DNA of 16,551 bases from Candidatus Krumholzibacteriia bacterium (GCA_029863355.1 JAOTVO010000028.1:1-16551), one strand, 5' to 3'; shown: positions 1 to 8,769, counted from the first letter of the stretch. Notes: generated by a model not told the origin, from the sequence alone. Program-made: numbers and translations.

Positions 1-967
<967 letters not shown>

Positions 968-1048
968 GCAGTCGGTCCTTTCTTAACGAGTCGGCGCGCG
1001 AACCGGCGAGCGAGGGCGGGCTCCCCACAAGATAGGGGGGTTCGGCTC

Positions 1049-1079
1049 ATTATACAAGCGGGACGGTCCCGGGATCCAA
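1049..1079 (-). promoter_or_regulatory. Putative promoter of the MoxR gene
   Basis: A perfect TATAAT -10 hexamer lies at 1054-1049 on the minus strand, preceded directly by TG. The -35 match is weak (TGGATC with an 18-nt spacer, or TTGGAT with 19). The predicted 5' leader is about 75 nt. Direct sequence reading; activity is inferred. Confidence 0.55.
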
Positions 1080-1100
1080 GGACCCCACTGCGCACCGAAG

Positions 1101-1133
1101 ACGCCCCGGCGATCGACGTGATCGCCGGGGCGT
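1101..1133 (-). terminator. Perfect 14-bp hairpin, likely terminator
   Basis: ACGCCCCGGCGATC (1101-1114) and GATCGCCGGGGCGT (1120-1133) are exact inverted copies around a 5-nt loop. The hairpin lies about 30 nt past the stop of the secreted cysteine-pair gene and upstream of the MoxR promoter, where a transcript end is expected. On the minus strand the bases after the stem are only CTTCGG, not a U-tract, so it is not a classic intrinsic terminator. It could be a 3' mRNA-stabilising hairpin or act together with Rho. Confidence 0.55.
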
Positions 1134-1162
1134 CCCGGAAAGACTCTCACTAGGAGGGGCCG

Positions 1163-1696
1163 CTACATCTTGGCCTTCTGCACGTCCTTCTTCGCCTTTT
1201 CCGCTCCGGCCTGGGCGAGCAGATCGGCGTGCTTCTTGGCCGCCGCCGCGTAATCGTGCAGCGCCTTGACGCCGTCCGGCGTGCTGGACGAGGCTACGCT
1301 GACCCAGCCCATGTGGGTCTTGTGCATCTCGAACCCGAGATCCGTGCGCGAGGCGAGCTTCCCTTGGCCTACGCAGAACGGGCACAGCTTGTCCATCTGC
1401 TCCTTGGACATGGTCGGAATAGCCGCCATGCGCTTCTCGCATTCGGCGCCGCACTTCTCGAACGCGGGCATCATCTTCTCGTCGGCGCTCATGAACGTCT
1501 CGACGTAGCCGTTCTTGGTCTGGATGATGTCATATCTGATGTTGTCGGTGACACCGGCCTCCTTGCTCCACGCGGAACACACCGGGCAGTTGTTCATCTT
1601 TTCCATCGCCTGCTGCGGAGTCATCTCACCGGCGGTGCCCGCAACGGCCGTCGTCGCGAAGGCCAGCGCCGCCAAAAGGCAAAGTGCACGCATCAT
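1163..1696 (-). CDS. Secreted cysteine-pair protein, paralogue of the gene at 6225
   Basis: A 177-residue exported protein of a family I do not recognise. Residues 1-19 or so are a Sec signal peptide (hydrophobic LLAALAFATTAVA). The mature part has a CxxC at 37-40 (NCPVC), a CxxxC at 82-86 and a second CxxC at 105-108 (LCPFC). The tail is rich in Ala and Lys and ends KAKM. Outer-pair spacing and the segments after each CxxC match the 157-residue protein at 6225, so the two are paralogues. No CXXCH haem motif is present. Paired CxxC motifs outside the cytoplasm suggest metal binding or thiol-disulfide chemistry, but nothing here proves either. An AAGGAG lies 6 nt before ATG 1696 (9 nt before the adjacent ATG at 1693). 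The longer reading from 1732 would bury the signal peptide and lacks support. The gene stands alone, with its own promoter and a hairpin after the stop. Confidence 0.8.
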   Translation of the reverse strand: MMRALCLLAALAFATTAVAGTAGEMTPQQAMEKMNNCPVCSAWSKEAGVTDNIRYDIIQTKNGYVETFMSADEKMMPAFEKCGAECEKRMAAIPTMSKEQMDKLCPFCVGQGKLASRTDLGFEMHKTHMGWVSVASSSTPDGVKALHDYAAAAKKHADLLAQAGAEKAKKDVQKAKM

Positions 1697-1779
1697 CGTC
1701 GTCTCCTTCCCGAGCCCACGGCCGCGGACCATCCACGGGCCGGTTGCACTCGTAACAAACGGGTAAGCGTGTGTTGCCC

Positions 1780-1808
1780 ATTCTGCGCGCGCGCCTGCAA
1801 ACTGTCAA
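1780..1808 (-). promoter_or_regulatory. Putative promoter of the cysteine-pair gene at 1696
   Basis: On the minus strand a perfect TTGACA (1808-1803) is followed after 17 nt by CAGAAT (1785-1780), which matches the -10 consensus at four of six positions. The leader to ATG 1696 would be about 75-80 nt. It lies in a locally AT-richer stretch (about 1800-1870) between this gene and the end of the kinase gene. Confidence 0.45.
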
Positions 1809-1913
1809 TGGCGACTCTATAACCTATTGCGAAATGGCATCTTAAAACACGGTCTTTGTTATATTGTGGATGGGCTACGGATGCTCCGGGTCCACCAACG
1901 TGGGCGGGCGCGG

Positions 1914-4586
1914 TCAGCGCTGCCGCCGCGCCGCTTCTCGGGTCCAGTTGAGCACCAGCGTGAGCGGCGCCTGTTGGTTCTCGACGGCGGCCGCCACGAA
2001 GATCATGCGCTCGGCGCCCGGCGCGACGTCGTACTCCTCGGCGAGCTCAGCGTCGAAGAGCTTGGCCGCGGCCCCCATGGAGAAGTCGTCGGCGCGCGTG
2101 GAGATGTCGACTTGGTAGATGGCGCCGTCGAGCCCGAAGTAGAAGATGCGGTCTCCAACCGAGCTCCAGCGCGGCAGCACGCCGCCGCCGGTGGAGACCT
2201 GCCACTTGCGCGTGGGTTGCGGGAAGGGCACGACGAACACCTCGAGCTGCCCGGTCTCGTCGGAGACGTAAGCAAGCCAGTGGCCGTCCGGCGAGAAGCT
2301 CGGGTGGAGCTCGCGAAACTCGCTCTCGCGCACGGGGAACGGCTGGCTCTCGCGGTCCACTGGCGTGGCCCACACGTCCATCGCGCCCTGCTCGGTGGTC
2401 TGCATGTACGCGAGGTATCCGTTGCCGGACCAGCTCCAGGGGAACTTGTTTCCCTCCGACTGGAGCAGGACCTCCTCGGGCGCGGCGCCGGACACGGGCT
2501 TGACGTAGATGTCGCTCCTACCCTCGCGCGCGCTCGCGAAGGCGATGCGGTCGCCGTCGGGCGACCATACGGGGTTCGTCTCCGACGCGGCGTCGAAAGT
2601 GAAGCGCGTGCGGATGCCTCGTGCCAGCTCGTATATCCAGATATCGGCGGTGCCGCCGACGGCGTCGTAGATCTCCACGGCCACCTTCGACCCGTCGGGT
2701 GCTACCCGGCACACGTCGTGCTCGGCGACGTCTCCGAGGCGTCCGACCTCGACGCCGGCGAGGTCGCGCCAGACCAGGGCGTTGCCGGAGACCGACGAAC
2801 CCGACTGGTAGACGAGCACTTCGCCCGCGGCGTCGAACACGCCGCGCGAAGCGCCGGGGATGAACCGCACCTGCTCCGCGATGGGCACCGCTTCGCCGGT
2901 GAACTCGAGCGCGTCCGCATCGAAGGGGCGCGCCATCAGAGTGGTCTCGCGCAGGAAGAGCAGGTGCCCGGTGGCGTAGGTGGCGTTGGAGATGGTCGGC
3001 ATGAGGACGCGTTCCTCGCCGCCGTGGATCGAGGCCAGGCGGATCGCGTTGCTGGGCGTGCCCGCCTGCCCGCCGCCGCTCGCCGCGGCGCGGGCCACGT
3101 AGATGAAGTGCTCTCCGTCGGGGAGGAAGACGGGGAAGCGATGCGAGTTCTGCTGCGCGTCGTAGTCGAGCTTGGTTACGGCAACGGCCTCGCCGCCCTC
3201 GGCGGGCACCTTGTAGATCTCGGAATTGAAGGAGCGCGCAAAGACGATCACGCCCAACGGGCTCCACGATCCACCCTTTCCCGTCTGCGCGGGGCACAGG
3301 CCGAGCGGCGGCCCGCCGTCGGCGTCGATGCGCTTGAGCATCCCGTCTACGAAGAAACCGACGGAGCGGCTGTCGGGCGACCAGAACGGGTACCCGGCGC
3401 CTTCGGTCGAGCGCAGCATGCGCGGCTCGGGGTTGTCGAGGTCGCGCACGAAGAGCATCGTGCCCTGGGGCGTGCGCGCCGTGAACGCGAGCCGTCTGCC
3501 GTCGGGAGAAACCACGACGGGCCCCGGATGAAACCCGCGCAGGTCAAAGTAGGCGTCGGCGGGCGGCAGCACGGTTGCCGCGACCACGTTTTCGTCGCCG
3601 CCTCGTCCGCGCAGGAACGCGGCCGCCGCGGCCAGAGTCGTGAGCGCGAAGAGCGCCGCCAGCGCCCACGGAAGCCGGGGGCGCCTCGCGGCGGGCGCGG
3701 CCGCCGCCGCGGGGTCGGAGACATCGGTCACTCCGCTCAGCACGCGTTCGATGGCCACGCGCGCCTCCCCGATGTCGCGCAGGCGCTGCTGCGGGTCCTT
3801 GTCGAGACAGCGCTCGAGCAGGCGCCGCAGGCCCGCCGGCATGCCCGCCGGCAGCGCCTCCCAATCAGGCTCGGCGCGCAGCACCGCCGCCAGCGTGTCC
3901 GATACCGTCTCGCCACTGAACGCCTGCCGGCCCGCGAGCATCTCGTAGAGCACGCATCCGAACGCAAAAATGTCGGCGCGCCGGTCCACGCGCTTGCCGC
4001 GCGCCTGCTCCGGGCTCATGTACGCGGCCGTGCCGAGGATGACGCCCTGCATGGTCCCGCCCGTCACGATGGTCGGAGACTGCGAGAGGCGCGGATCGCT
4101 GCCGTCGCTGCCGGGATCGAGGGCTTTGGCCAGACCGAAGTCGAGCACTTTGACGCGACCATCGGGATCCACCATGACGTTCGCGGGCTTGAGGTCGCGG
4201 TGGATCACGCCTTGTTCGTGCGCCGCCTCCAGCGCCTCGGCGATCTGCCGCGCGACGGGTAACGCCTCGTCCACCGTTACCGGCCCGCGGGCGACGCGGC
4301 GCGAGAGGTCCTCGCCCTCCACCATCTCCATGACGAGCACGTGGGTGCTCCCCTCGTGCTCGACGCCGTGGATGGACGCGACGTTCGCGTGGCTCAGCGA
4401 CGCGAGGAGCCTCGCCTCTCTTTCGAAGCGCGAGAGCCGTTCCGCGTCGTCGGCGAAAGCCGGAGGCAGGACCTTGAGCGCCACGTCGCGGCCCAGCTTG
4501 GTGTCGCGAGCGCGGTAGACCTCGCCCATGCCGCCGGCGCCGATGCGCTCGCCGACTTCGTAATGTGCAATGCGTGTGAGAGCCAT
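1914..4586 (-). CDS. Membrane Ser/Thr protein kinase with TolB/PD40-type beta-propeller
   Basis: A Hanks-type (PknB-like) Ser/Thr kinase of 890 residues. The cytoplasmic kinase domain covers about residues 9-285: glycine loop GAGGMGEVY (16-24), ATP-anchoring Lys38, catalytic HRDLKPAN (129-136) and DFG (149-151), then GTAAYMSPEQ as the activation-segment end. All key catalytic residues are present. A single hydrophobic segment near residues 315-335 should cross the inner membrane. The rest is a periplasmic beta-propeller built of VSPDGRRLAF / WSPDGDRIAF-like PD40 repeats, with the family-typical ending LVLNWTREA. By family knowledge the propeller senses or binds an external signal; the ligand is unknown. 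The start chosen is ATG 4586, with GGGGGG about 10 nt upstream and the kinase fold beginning at residue 9. An in-frame ATG at 4619 overlaps the likely -10 element, so it is disfavoured. The gene diverges from the methyltransferase gene. Confidence 0.95.
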   Translation of the reverse strand: MALTRIAHYEVGERIGAGGMGEVYRARDTKLGRDVALKVLPPAFADDAERLSRFEREARLLASLSHANVASIHGVEHEGSTHVLVMEMVEGEDLSRRVARGPVTVDEALPVARQIAEALEAAHEQGVIHRDLKPANVMVDPDGRVKVLDFGLAKALDPGSDGSDPRLSQSPTIVTGGTMQGVILGTAAYMSPEQARGKRVDRRADIFAFGCVLYEMLAGRQAFSGETVSDTLAAVLRAEPDWEALPAGMPAGLRRLLERCLDKDPQQRLRDIGEARVAIERVLSGVTDVSDPAAAAAPAARRPRLPWALAALFALTTLAAAAAFLRGRGGDENVVAATVLPPADAYFDLRGFHPGPVVVSPDGRRLAFTARTPQGTMLFVRDLDNPEPRMLRSTEGAGYPFWSPDSRSVGFFVDGMLKRIDADGGPPLGLCPAQTGKGGSWSPLGVIVFARSFNSEIYKVPAEGGEAVAVTKLDYDAQQNSHRFPVFLPDGEHFIYVARAAASGGGQAGTPSNAIRLASIHGGEERVLMPTISNATYATGHLLFLRETTLMARPFDADALEFTGEAVPIAEQVRFIPGASRGVFDAAGEVLVYQSGSSVSGNALVWRDLAGVEVGRLGDVAEHDVCRVAPDGSKVAVEIYDAVGGTADIWIYELARGIRTRFTFDAASETNPVWSPDGDRIAFASAREGRSDIYVKPVSGAAPEEVLLQSEGNKFPWSWSGNGYLAYMQTTEQGAMDVWATPVDRESQPFPVRESEFRELHPSFSPDGHWLAYVSDETGQLEVFVVPFPQPTRKWQVSTGGGVLPRWSSVGDRIFYFGLDGAIYQVDISTRADDFSMGAAAKLFDAELAEEYDVAPGAERMIFVAAAVENQQAPLTLVLNWTREAARRQR

Positions 4587-4617
4587 AGCAGTTGTTCCCC
4601 CCGTTCGGAGCCCGCGC

Positions 4618-4646
4618 ATTGTAGCACGGGGACCATAGAGGATTAA
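4618..4646 (-). promoter_or_regulatory. Putative extended -10 promoter of the kinase gene
   Basis: On the minus strand TGCTACAAT forms an extended -10 (TGn plus TACAAT at 4623-4618). A weak -35 TTAATC sits 17 nt upstream. It lies in the 73-nt gap shared with the divergent methyltransferase gene and gives a leader of about 25-30 nt to ATG 4586. If real, the ATG at 4619 cannot be the start. Confidence 0.45.
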
Positions 4647-4659
4647 GGAGTTTTGTTTT

Positions 4660-5295
4660 GTGCGCGCGCGGCGATCCCGCTACTATCCGGTCATGCTCGA
4701 GCGTCTCGTCCGCCGCGATTTCGACCGCGCCTTCTTCCGGCGCTATTACCACGACGCCTCCACCGCCGTCGTCCACTTGGGGGAGGCGCAGCGCCGCGTG
4801 CGCTTCGTGCTCGCCTACCTCGACTTTCTGGGCGTCGAAGTGAAAAGCGTGCTCGACGCCGGCTGCGGGGTGGGCTTGTGGCGGCGCGCCCTGCGGCGCA
4901 TCGACCGCTCCATCGCCTACACGGGAATCGACACCAGTGAATACCTGTGCAGGCGTTATGGCTGGACGCGGGCGTCCATCACCGAGTTCCGCTCGCGGCG
5001 GAAGTTCGACCTGGTGGTCTGCCAGGACATGTTGCAGTACCTCGACGGCGACGAACTGCGCCTCGCCGTTGACCGCGTCGCGCGCCTCTGCCGTGGCGCG
5101 TGCTACGTGGAAGTGCCCACGCGCGAGGACTTCGCCGAGCGCACGCTCGACCTCGTGCGCACCGACCGCCGCATCCACCTGCGCGGCGTGCGCTTCTACC
5201 GGCGCTTGCTGGCCGAGCACTTCATCGCCGCCGGCGGCGGCATCTTCCTCCCCCGCAACGCGCGCACCACGATCCTCGCTCTGGAGCGGGGATAG
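4660..5295 (+). CDS. Class I SAM-dependent methyltransferase
   Basis: A 211-residue predicted cytoplasmic methyltransferase. Motif I, the SAM-binding glycine loop, is VLDAGCGVGLW (64-74). Asp91 in YTGID fits the acidic residue that holds the ribose of SAM, and FDLVVCQDMLQYL (116-128) fits motif II/post-II. The Arg-rich N-terminal half is specific to this protein and says little about substrate. The length fits a minimal Rossmann methyltransferase without accessory domain. The start is GTG 4660, with AAGGAG ending 9 nt upstream; ATG 4693 is in frame but has no good ribosome site. The gene diverges from the kinase gene, which hints at, but does not show, shared regulation. The substrate (small molecule, quinone or protein) cannot be told from sequence. 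Confidence 0.88.
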   Translation: MRARRSRYYPVMLERLVRRDFDRAFFRRYYHDASTAVVHLGEAQRRVRFVLAYLDFLGVEVKSVLDAGCGVGLWRRALRRIDRSIAYTGIDTSEYLCRRYGWTRASITEFRSRRKFDLVVCQDMLQYLDGDELRLAVDRVARLCRGACYVEVPTREDFAERTLDLVRTDRRIHLRGVRFYRRLLAEHFIAAGGGIFLPRNARTTILALERG

Positions 5296-5309
5296 CCCGG
5301 ACCGCACCC

Positions 5310-5339
5310 TCGACACGGCGGGCACGCTTCCTGTATCAT
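5310..5339 (+). promoter_or_regulatory. Putative promoter of the outer-membrane protein gene at 5419
   Basis: TCGACA (5310-5315), an 18-nt spacer and TATCAT (5334-5339), each one mismatch from consensus, with TG directly before the -10. The leader would be about 75 nt, ending in a strong AGGAGG. Confidence 0.55.
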
Positions 5340-5418
5340 TATAGGGTAGATTTCGCCGCATACGGACGCGGCAAACCCGGGCACCGTGGTGCCCGAGAAG
5401 ACACAGGAGGAATCCGTC

Positions 5419-6087
5419 ATGACAGCCTGGCGTCTCCTACTCTTGCTGGTTCTCGCAGTCACCTTCGTCGCCCCCGCGCACGCGACTCGCTGGTCGGCGG
5501 GCGGCCAGGTCGGCTACAACGACGGCCCCGGCGCTTTTGCCTACGGCATGGTCTCGGAGTTCGCCACCGGGCTTCCGCTCGCCCTGCGTCTCGGCGCGGG
5601 TTACACGTCGGTCGCCCCCGGCAGCGCCCTGGACGCGCGCCGCGTATTCATCAACGACGCCACCAACGGTACGCCGGAGAAGAGCGCACACCGCTGGGAT
5701 GCGCGCTTAGACATGCTCTACCGGCTTCCCTTCGCGGGCTGGGATCGTTTCCATGCGCTCGGCGGCGTGCGCTACCTGCACCATACGAGCGACTTCAAGT
5801 TCATCGGTGGAAACGAGTTCTTCAACATCACGAGCAAACAGTGGGGTCTCGGACTGGGGATGGACGCCATGTTCGCCATGGGCGCGAAGGCTGATTTCGT
5901 GATGGGCGGTGGCCTGGACTACTTCTTCGATGCGAATCTCACGGGCCACGACACCGCGTACAGTCCCGATGGAGAGCACGTGAACGCGCGCGCCGAATAC
6001 TCCTATGCCGACGCCGACGACGCCATCAACCAGCCGAGTCTGGAGTTTCGTTTCATGATCGGGGTCAACTACCGCTTCGGCCGGTAG
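5419..6087 (+). CDS. Outer-membrane beta-barrel protein
   Basis: A 222-residue exported protein. Residues 1-22 are a signal peptide (Leu-rich core, AHA cleavage site). The mature chain alternates hydrophobic and polar residues with many Gly and aromatic positions (WSAGGQVGYNDG, LRLGAGYTSV, LGLGMDAMFAMG, VMGGGLDYFFDANLTG), as in transmembrane beta-strands. It ends LEFRFMIGVNYRFGR, a typical last strand with a penultimate aromatic signal for the Bam machinery. Size and pattern fit an 8-strand OmpW/OMP_b-brl type barrel, but I cannot assign a named family or a cargo. The start is ATG 5419, with AGGAGG about 8 nt upstream; the longer in-frame reading from 5386 lacks a ribosome site and would mask the signal peptide. 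It appears to be monocistronic with its own promoter. Confidence 0.8.
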   Translation: MTAWRLLLLLVLAVTFVAPAHATRWSAGGQVGYNDGPGAFAYGMVSEFATGLPLALRLGAGYTSVAPGSALDARRVFINDATNGTPEKSAHRWDARLDMLYRLPFAGWDRFHALGGVRYLHHTSDFKFIGGNEFFNITSKQWGLGLGMDAMFAMGAKADFVMGGGLDYFFDANLTGHDTAYSPDGEHVNARAEYSYADADDAINQPSLEFRFMIGVNYRFGR

Positions 6088-6143
6088 CGCGCGAGGGTTC
6101 CCATGCCCAGCCTTAGCGGCGGGGTGCTGCCGGACCGACCCGT

Positions 6144-6173
6144 TTGACAGCGCCCCGCCGTTCGGTGTAGCAT
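6144..6173 (+). promoter_or_regulatory. Putative promoter of the cysteine-pair gene at 6225
   Basis: A perfect TTGACA (6144-6149), an 18-nt spacer and TAGCAT (6168-6173) preceded directly by TG. The start codon lies about 52 nt beyond the -10 and has AGGAGG at 6213-6218. Confidence 0.6.
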
Positions 6174-6224
6174 TCTTCCGCTCCGAGTCTCCCTTACATC
6201 TTTATCATCGGCAGGAGGTTTGCC

Positions 6225-6698
6225 ATGCGTAGTCTTCGCCTCGGTATCGCCGTACTCGTGCTGGTCGCCGCCATCGGCGGCACCGCTCTCGCCGGCGACA
6301 CGCCCTGGTTCGACTTGCACAATTGTTCGATGTGCAAGTCGCTCTCGTCGCAGGCCGGTTTGCTCGAGCACACGTCGTGGGAGCAGCACCCCATCTCCAA
6401 CGGGATTGTCTCGGTGACCACGGTGGATCCCGAGCACATGAAAGCCTTCAAGGCGGCGCAGGTCGAGATGGAGAAGGTCGGCGCCCGCCTGCAGGGCGGC
6501 GAGCAGATGTACCTCTGCGGAAGCTGCACCGCCCTGGGCGTCGCCCTCATGAAGGGCGTTCAGCACGAGACCGTGGCGACGAGCCAAGGCAGCGTCTGGA
6601 TCCTCACCTCCGCCTCCCCCGAGGTGGTCGCCGAGCTGCAGGGCTGGGCCAAGCGCAACGGAAAAGAGATGGAGAAGATGAAGTCGGAGAAGATGTGA
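6225..6698 (+). CDS. Secreted cysteine-pair protein, paralogue of the gene at 1163
   Basis: A 157-residue exported protein of a family I do not recognise. It has a Sec signal peptide (about residues 1-23, ending TALA), then CxxC at 34-37 (NCSMC) and CxxC at 98-101 (LCGSC). Between them lies a Met/Lys/Glu-rich, probably helical stretch (HMKAFKAAQVEMEKV). The C-terminus ends KMKSEKM. Aligned with the protein at 1163, both CxxC sites, the Cx2CxxxSxxAG region, and the closing GxVxxxxSxSP segment correspond. The CxxxC pair of the other protein is missing, as are about four residues nearby. The likely location is periplasmic. Metal binding or redox exchange is possible but unproven. AGGAGG is placed 6 nt before ATG 6225. 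The gene converges on the NrfD gene and so is not part of that operon. Confidence 0.8.
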   Translation: MRSLRLGIAVLVLVAAIGGTALAGDTPWFDLHNCSMCKSLSSQAGLLEHTSWEQHPISNGIVSVTTVDPEHMKAFKAAQVEMEKVGARLQGGEQMYLCGSCTALGVALMKGVQHETVATSQGSVWILTSASPEVVAELQGWAKRNGKEMEKMKSEKM

Positions 6699-6708
6699 TC
6701 GCGGCCGG

Positions 6709-6732
6709 GGGCGGGCCGAGTGCGGCCCGCCC
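6709..6732. terminator. Hairpin between convergent genes, likely bidirectional terminator
   Basis: GGGCGGGCC (6709-6717) and GGCCCGCCC (6724-6732) form a perfect 9-bp stem with a 6-nt loop. It sits in the 54-nt gap between the stop of the cysteine-pair gene (6698, plus) and the stop of the NrfD gene (6753, minus). No U-tract follows on either side. Confidence 0.5.
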
Positions 6733-6752
6733 GTCGCGCCACCCTGCGGGTT

Positions 6753-7946
6753 CTACGGCCGATTGCTCGTCGGTGCGTTCGCGCGTTTCAGGTGCGCGAA
6801 GGTGGGCAGTACGGCTTCGAAGATCGCCAGCAGGATGAATGGCGTCACGAAGATCGCCACCGCCGCCAGCACGCCCTCCTTCTCGAAGAGCCCCGGCACG
6901 TAAGTCTCGCGGAATCCCCTCATGCTCTTGGAGAACATCTGGCCGCCGATCACGACGTTCCAGCGCATGGAGAAGACCTGCATGAGCAGCAGGAGCGACG
7001 ACACCATGGCCAGCGTGTTGCGGATGCGGTCGTCCATGTAGCGCCCCATTACGACTACCAGCATCAGCAGGATGAACGGGATCAAGCCCCCGAGCACCAT
7101 CTGTATCGAGATAAACGAGATCGAGAGCTGGTGCGTGAGCAGGTGGCTGATCACCTCCCACTCCTCGGCGCGCTCGTAGGACAGGGTCATGATCTCGAGC
7201 AGCTCCAACGTGAGGCTCATGATCATGAAGAGCCACAACCACCGGGCCAGGGCCGCTATCGCCCCCCGCTCTATGGGGAAGCCCTTGATCTTCATCGCGA
7301 TCTGATAGAGCACGATCAACAGGGCGATGCCGGAGACCATGGCGGAGAAGAGAAAGATGACGGGCATGAGCGGCGTCGACCACCACGGGTTCGACTTGAG
7401 GGCGCCGAACAGGAAGCCGACATACCCGTGCAGCAGACACGCCATGGGTATGCCGATGGCGGCCAGGAAGCGAATGATCTTCTCGTCGATGCGCCGCGCC
7501 TCCTCGGAGGTGTCGTACACACCCAGGGCCAGCGCGGCGTAGAACGCGCGCTTCAGGCCCGTGGATGCCGCCGCGCGCTGGATGATGTCCACGCGGAAGA
7601 CGAACCAGATCTCGAGCAGCAGGATGATGAAGTAGCTCGCGTAGAGCAGGCCGAAGCCGGCCATGGCCGAGGTGAAGTGAGGGGTGACGATGATGTTGAT
7701 GCCCCGCTCGGGGTGCCCGAGGTGGTTCAGCAGCGGCACCGTCGCCACCGCCAGGAAGCAGAACGCCGTGGCCAGAGCGAACCGCGCCAGCGGCTTGAAA
7801 TCCTCGCGGCCGAACACGTGATAGAGCGACGAGACGAGAAAGGCGCCGGCCACCAGCCCGGTGATGTACGGATAGAGCACGATCATCAGGCTCCAGTGGA
7901 TGTGCACGTCGTTCGGAAAGAGAAACCCGGTCAGCTCGGGAATCAT
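6753..7946 (-). CDS. NrfD/PsrC-type integral membrane quinone-interacting subunit
   Basis: A 397-residue integral membrane protein with about nine or ten hydrophobic segments from residue 18 to near the C-terminus (for example LMIVLYPYITGLVAGAFLV and LIPFILLMLVVVMG). The pattern, a LGHPERG loop after the second helix and the position next to a four-cluster ferredoxin identify the NrfD/PsrC/DsrP family. Known members exchange electrons between menaquinone or ubiquinone and a periplasmic FeS partner. ATG 7946 overlaps the upstream ferredoxin stop by one base (TGATG), so the two are translationally coupled. This is the last gene of the four-gene redox operon. Direction of electron flow and quinone type cannot be read from the sequence. 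Confidence 0.93.
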   Translation of the reverse strand: MIPELTGFLFPNDVHIHWSLMIVLYPYITGLVAGAFLVSSLYHVFGREDFKPLARFALATAFCFLAVATVPLLNHLGHPERGINIIVTPHFTSAMAGFGLLYASYFIILLLEIWFVFRVDIIQRAAASTGLKRAFYAALALGVYDTSEEARRIDEKIIRFLAAIGIPMACLLHGYVGFLFGALKSNPWWSTPLMPVIFLFSAMVSGIALLIVLYQIAMKIKGFPIERGAIAALARWLWLFMIMSLTLELLEIMTLSYERAEEWEVISHLLTHQLSISFISIQMVLGGLIPFILLMLVVVMGRYMDDRIRNTLAMVSSLLLLMQVFSMRWNVVIGGQMFSKSMRGFRETYVPGLFEKEGVLAAVAIFVTPFILLAIFEAVLPTFAHLKRANAPTSNRP

Positions 7947-8743
7947 CAGCGCACCTCCATGTCCAGCCCCAGGTAGAAGCACTGCGGCTTGGTCAGCAGC
8001 TCGGGCTGCAGCACCTGCACGCGCCTGGTCGCGAGCATTTCGTTGACGGGGTCGTCGGGATTCTTGCGGTCGCCGAACATGCGCGCCCCCACCGGGCACA
8101 CCTCCACGCAGGCGGGTTTCAGCCCCTTGGTGATGCGGTGGTAGCACCAGGTGCACTTGGCCGCCGTGCGCGTGGTCGGGTTGAGGTAGCGGCTGCCGTA
8201 GGGACAGGCCTGGATGCAGTAGCCGCAACCGATGCACCGCTTATCGTCCACGAGCACCGCGCCGTCGCGTGTGGTGTAGGAAGCGCCTACCGGACAAACC
8301 TGTGTGCACGGAGTCGCCTCGCAGTGGTTGCAAAGCTTGGGAACGAAGAAGGCCTTGCGCACCTCCATGCCCGAGGTCACGGCGTGGAAGCCGAGCTCGC
8401 CGCCGTTGGGCGAGTCCACGTGCGCCTCGCCCTCCACGGGGATCTCGTAGCGCTCGATCCACGTGCGGTACATGCCCTCGGGGACATCGTTCTCGGCGCG
8501 ACAGGCGCGTACACACGCTCCACAGCCGATGCACTTGGTGGTGTCGACGAGGTACACCCAGCGGTGCTTGTTCCAGTCGTAATCGACGGTCTCGTCGCCG
8601 AGCACGTCGTCGGGGAGAATGATCCCCACCACACCGAATGACACCACCGCTCCCGCACACGCGGCCGACTGCTTGAGAAAATCGCGGCGGCTCTTCGCGA
8701 CGCCGGGCCCCGATTCCCTCGAACAGCGTTCCTTCTCGCTCAT
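7946..8743 (-). CDS. Tat-exported ferredoxin with four [4Fe-4S] motifs (NrfC/DsrO/PsrB-like)
   Basis: A 265-residue electron-transfer subunit. The N-terminus carries a twin-arginine signal, SRRDFLK (18-24), followed by a hydrophobic stretch to about 43, so the folded protein is exported to the periplasm. Sixteen Cys form four cluster motifs: CIGCGACVRAC (71-81), CX2CX4CX3C (138-150), CIGCGYCIQAC (170-180) and CX2CX11CX3C (197-216). This is the arrangement of the NrfC/DsrO/PsrB/HmcB family. All four motifs are complete. It should take electrons from or give them to the NrfD subunit encoded next and the tetrahaem cytochrome encoded 26 nt upstream. ATG 8743 has GGAAGGA 7 nt upstream; the longer in-frame reading to 9061 would bury the Tat motif and overlap the cytochrome gene. 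Confidence 0.94.
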   Translation of the reverse strand: MSEKERCSRESGPGVAKSRRDFLKQSAACAGAVVSFGVVGIILPDDVLGDETVDYDWNKHRWVYLVDTTKCIGCGACVRACRAENDVPEGMYRTWIERYEIPVEGEAHVDSPNGGELGFHAVTSGMEVRKAFFVPKLCNHCEATPCTQVCPVGASYTTRDGAVLVDDKRCIGCGYCIQACPYGSRYLNPTTRTAAKCTWCYHRITKGLKPACVEVCPVGARMFGDRKNPDDPVNEMLATRRVQVLQPELLTKPQCFYLGLDMEVR

Positions 8744-8769
8744 GGTTTCATCCTTCCGCGAGTTCAATG

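Noticed and set aside
1827..4262. Long plus-strand open frame (811 codons) opposite the kinase gene
   Set aside because: It is antisense to the well-supported kinase. Its translation is Arg/Gly/His/Val-rich without domain features, which is the usual shadow of a GC-rich gene.
4617..4619. Upstream ATG for the kinase
   Set aside because: It overlaps the likely TACAAT -10 element, and the ATG at 4586 has a better ribosome site and suits the kinase domain start.
3865..5361. Minus-strand open frame (498 codons) spanning the kinase 5' end and the methyltransferase
   Set aside because: It overlaps two convincing genes in other frames, and its sequence is low-complexity Arg/Ala/Gly typical of a frame shadow.
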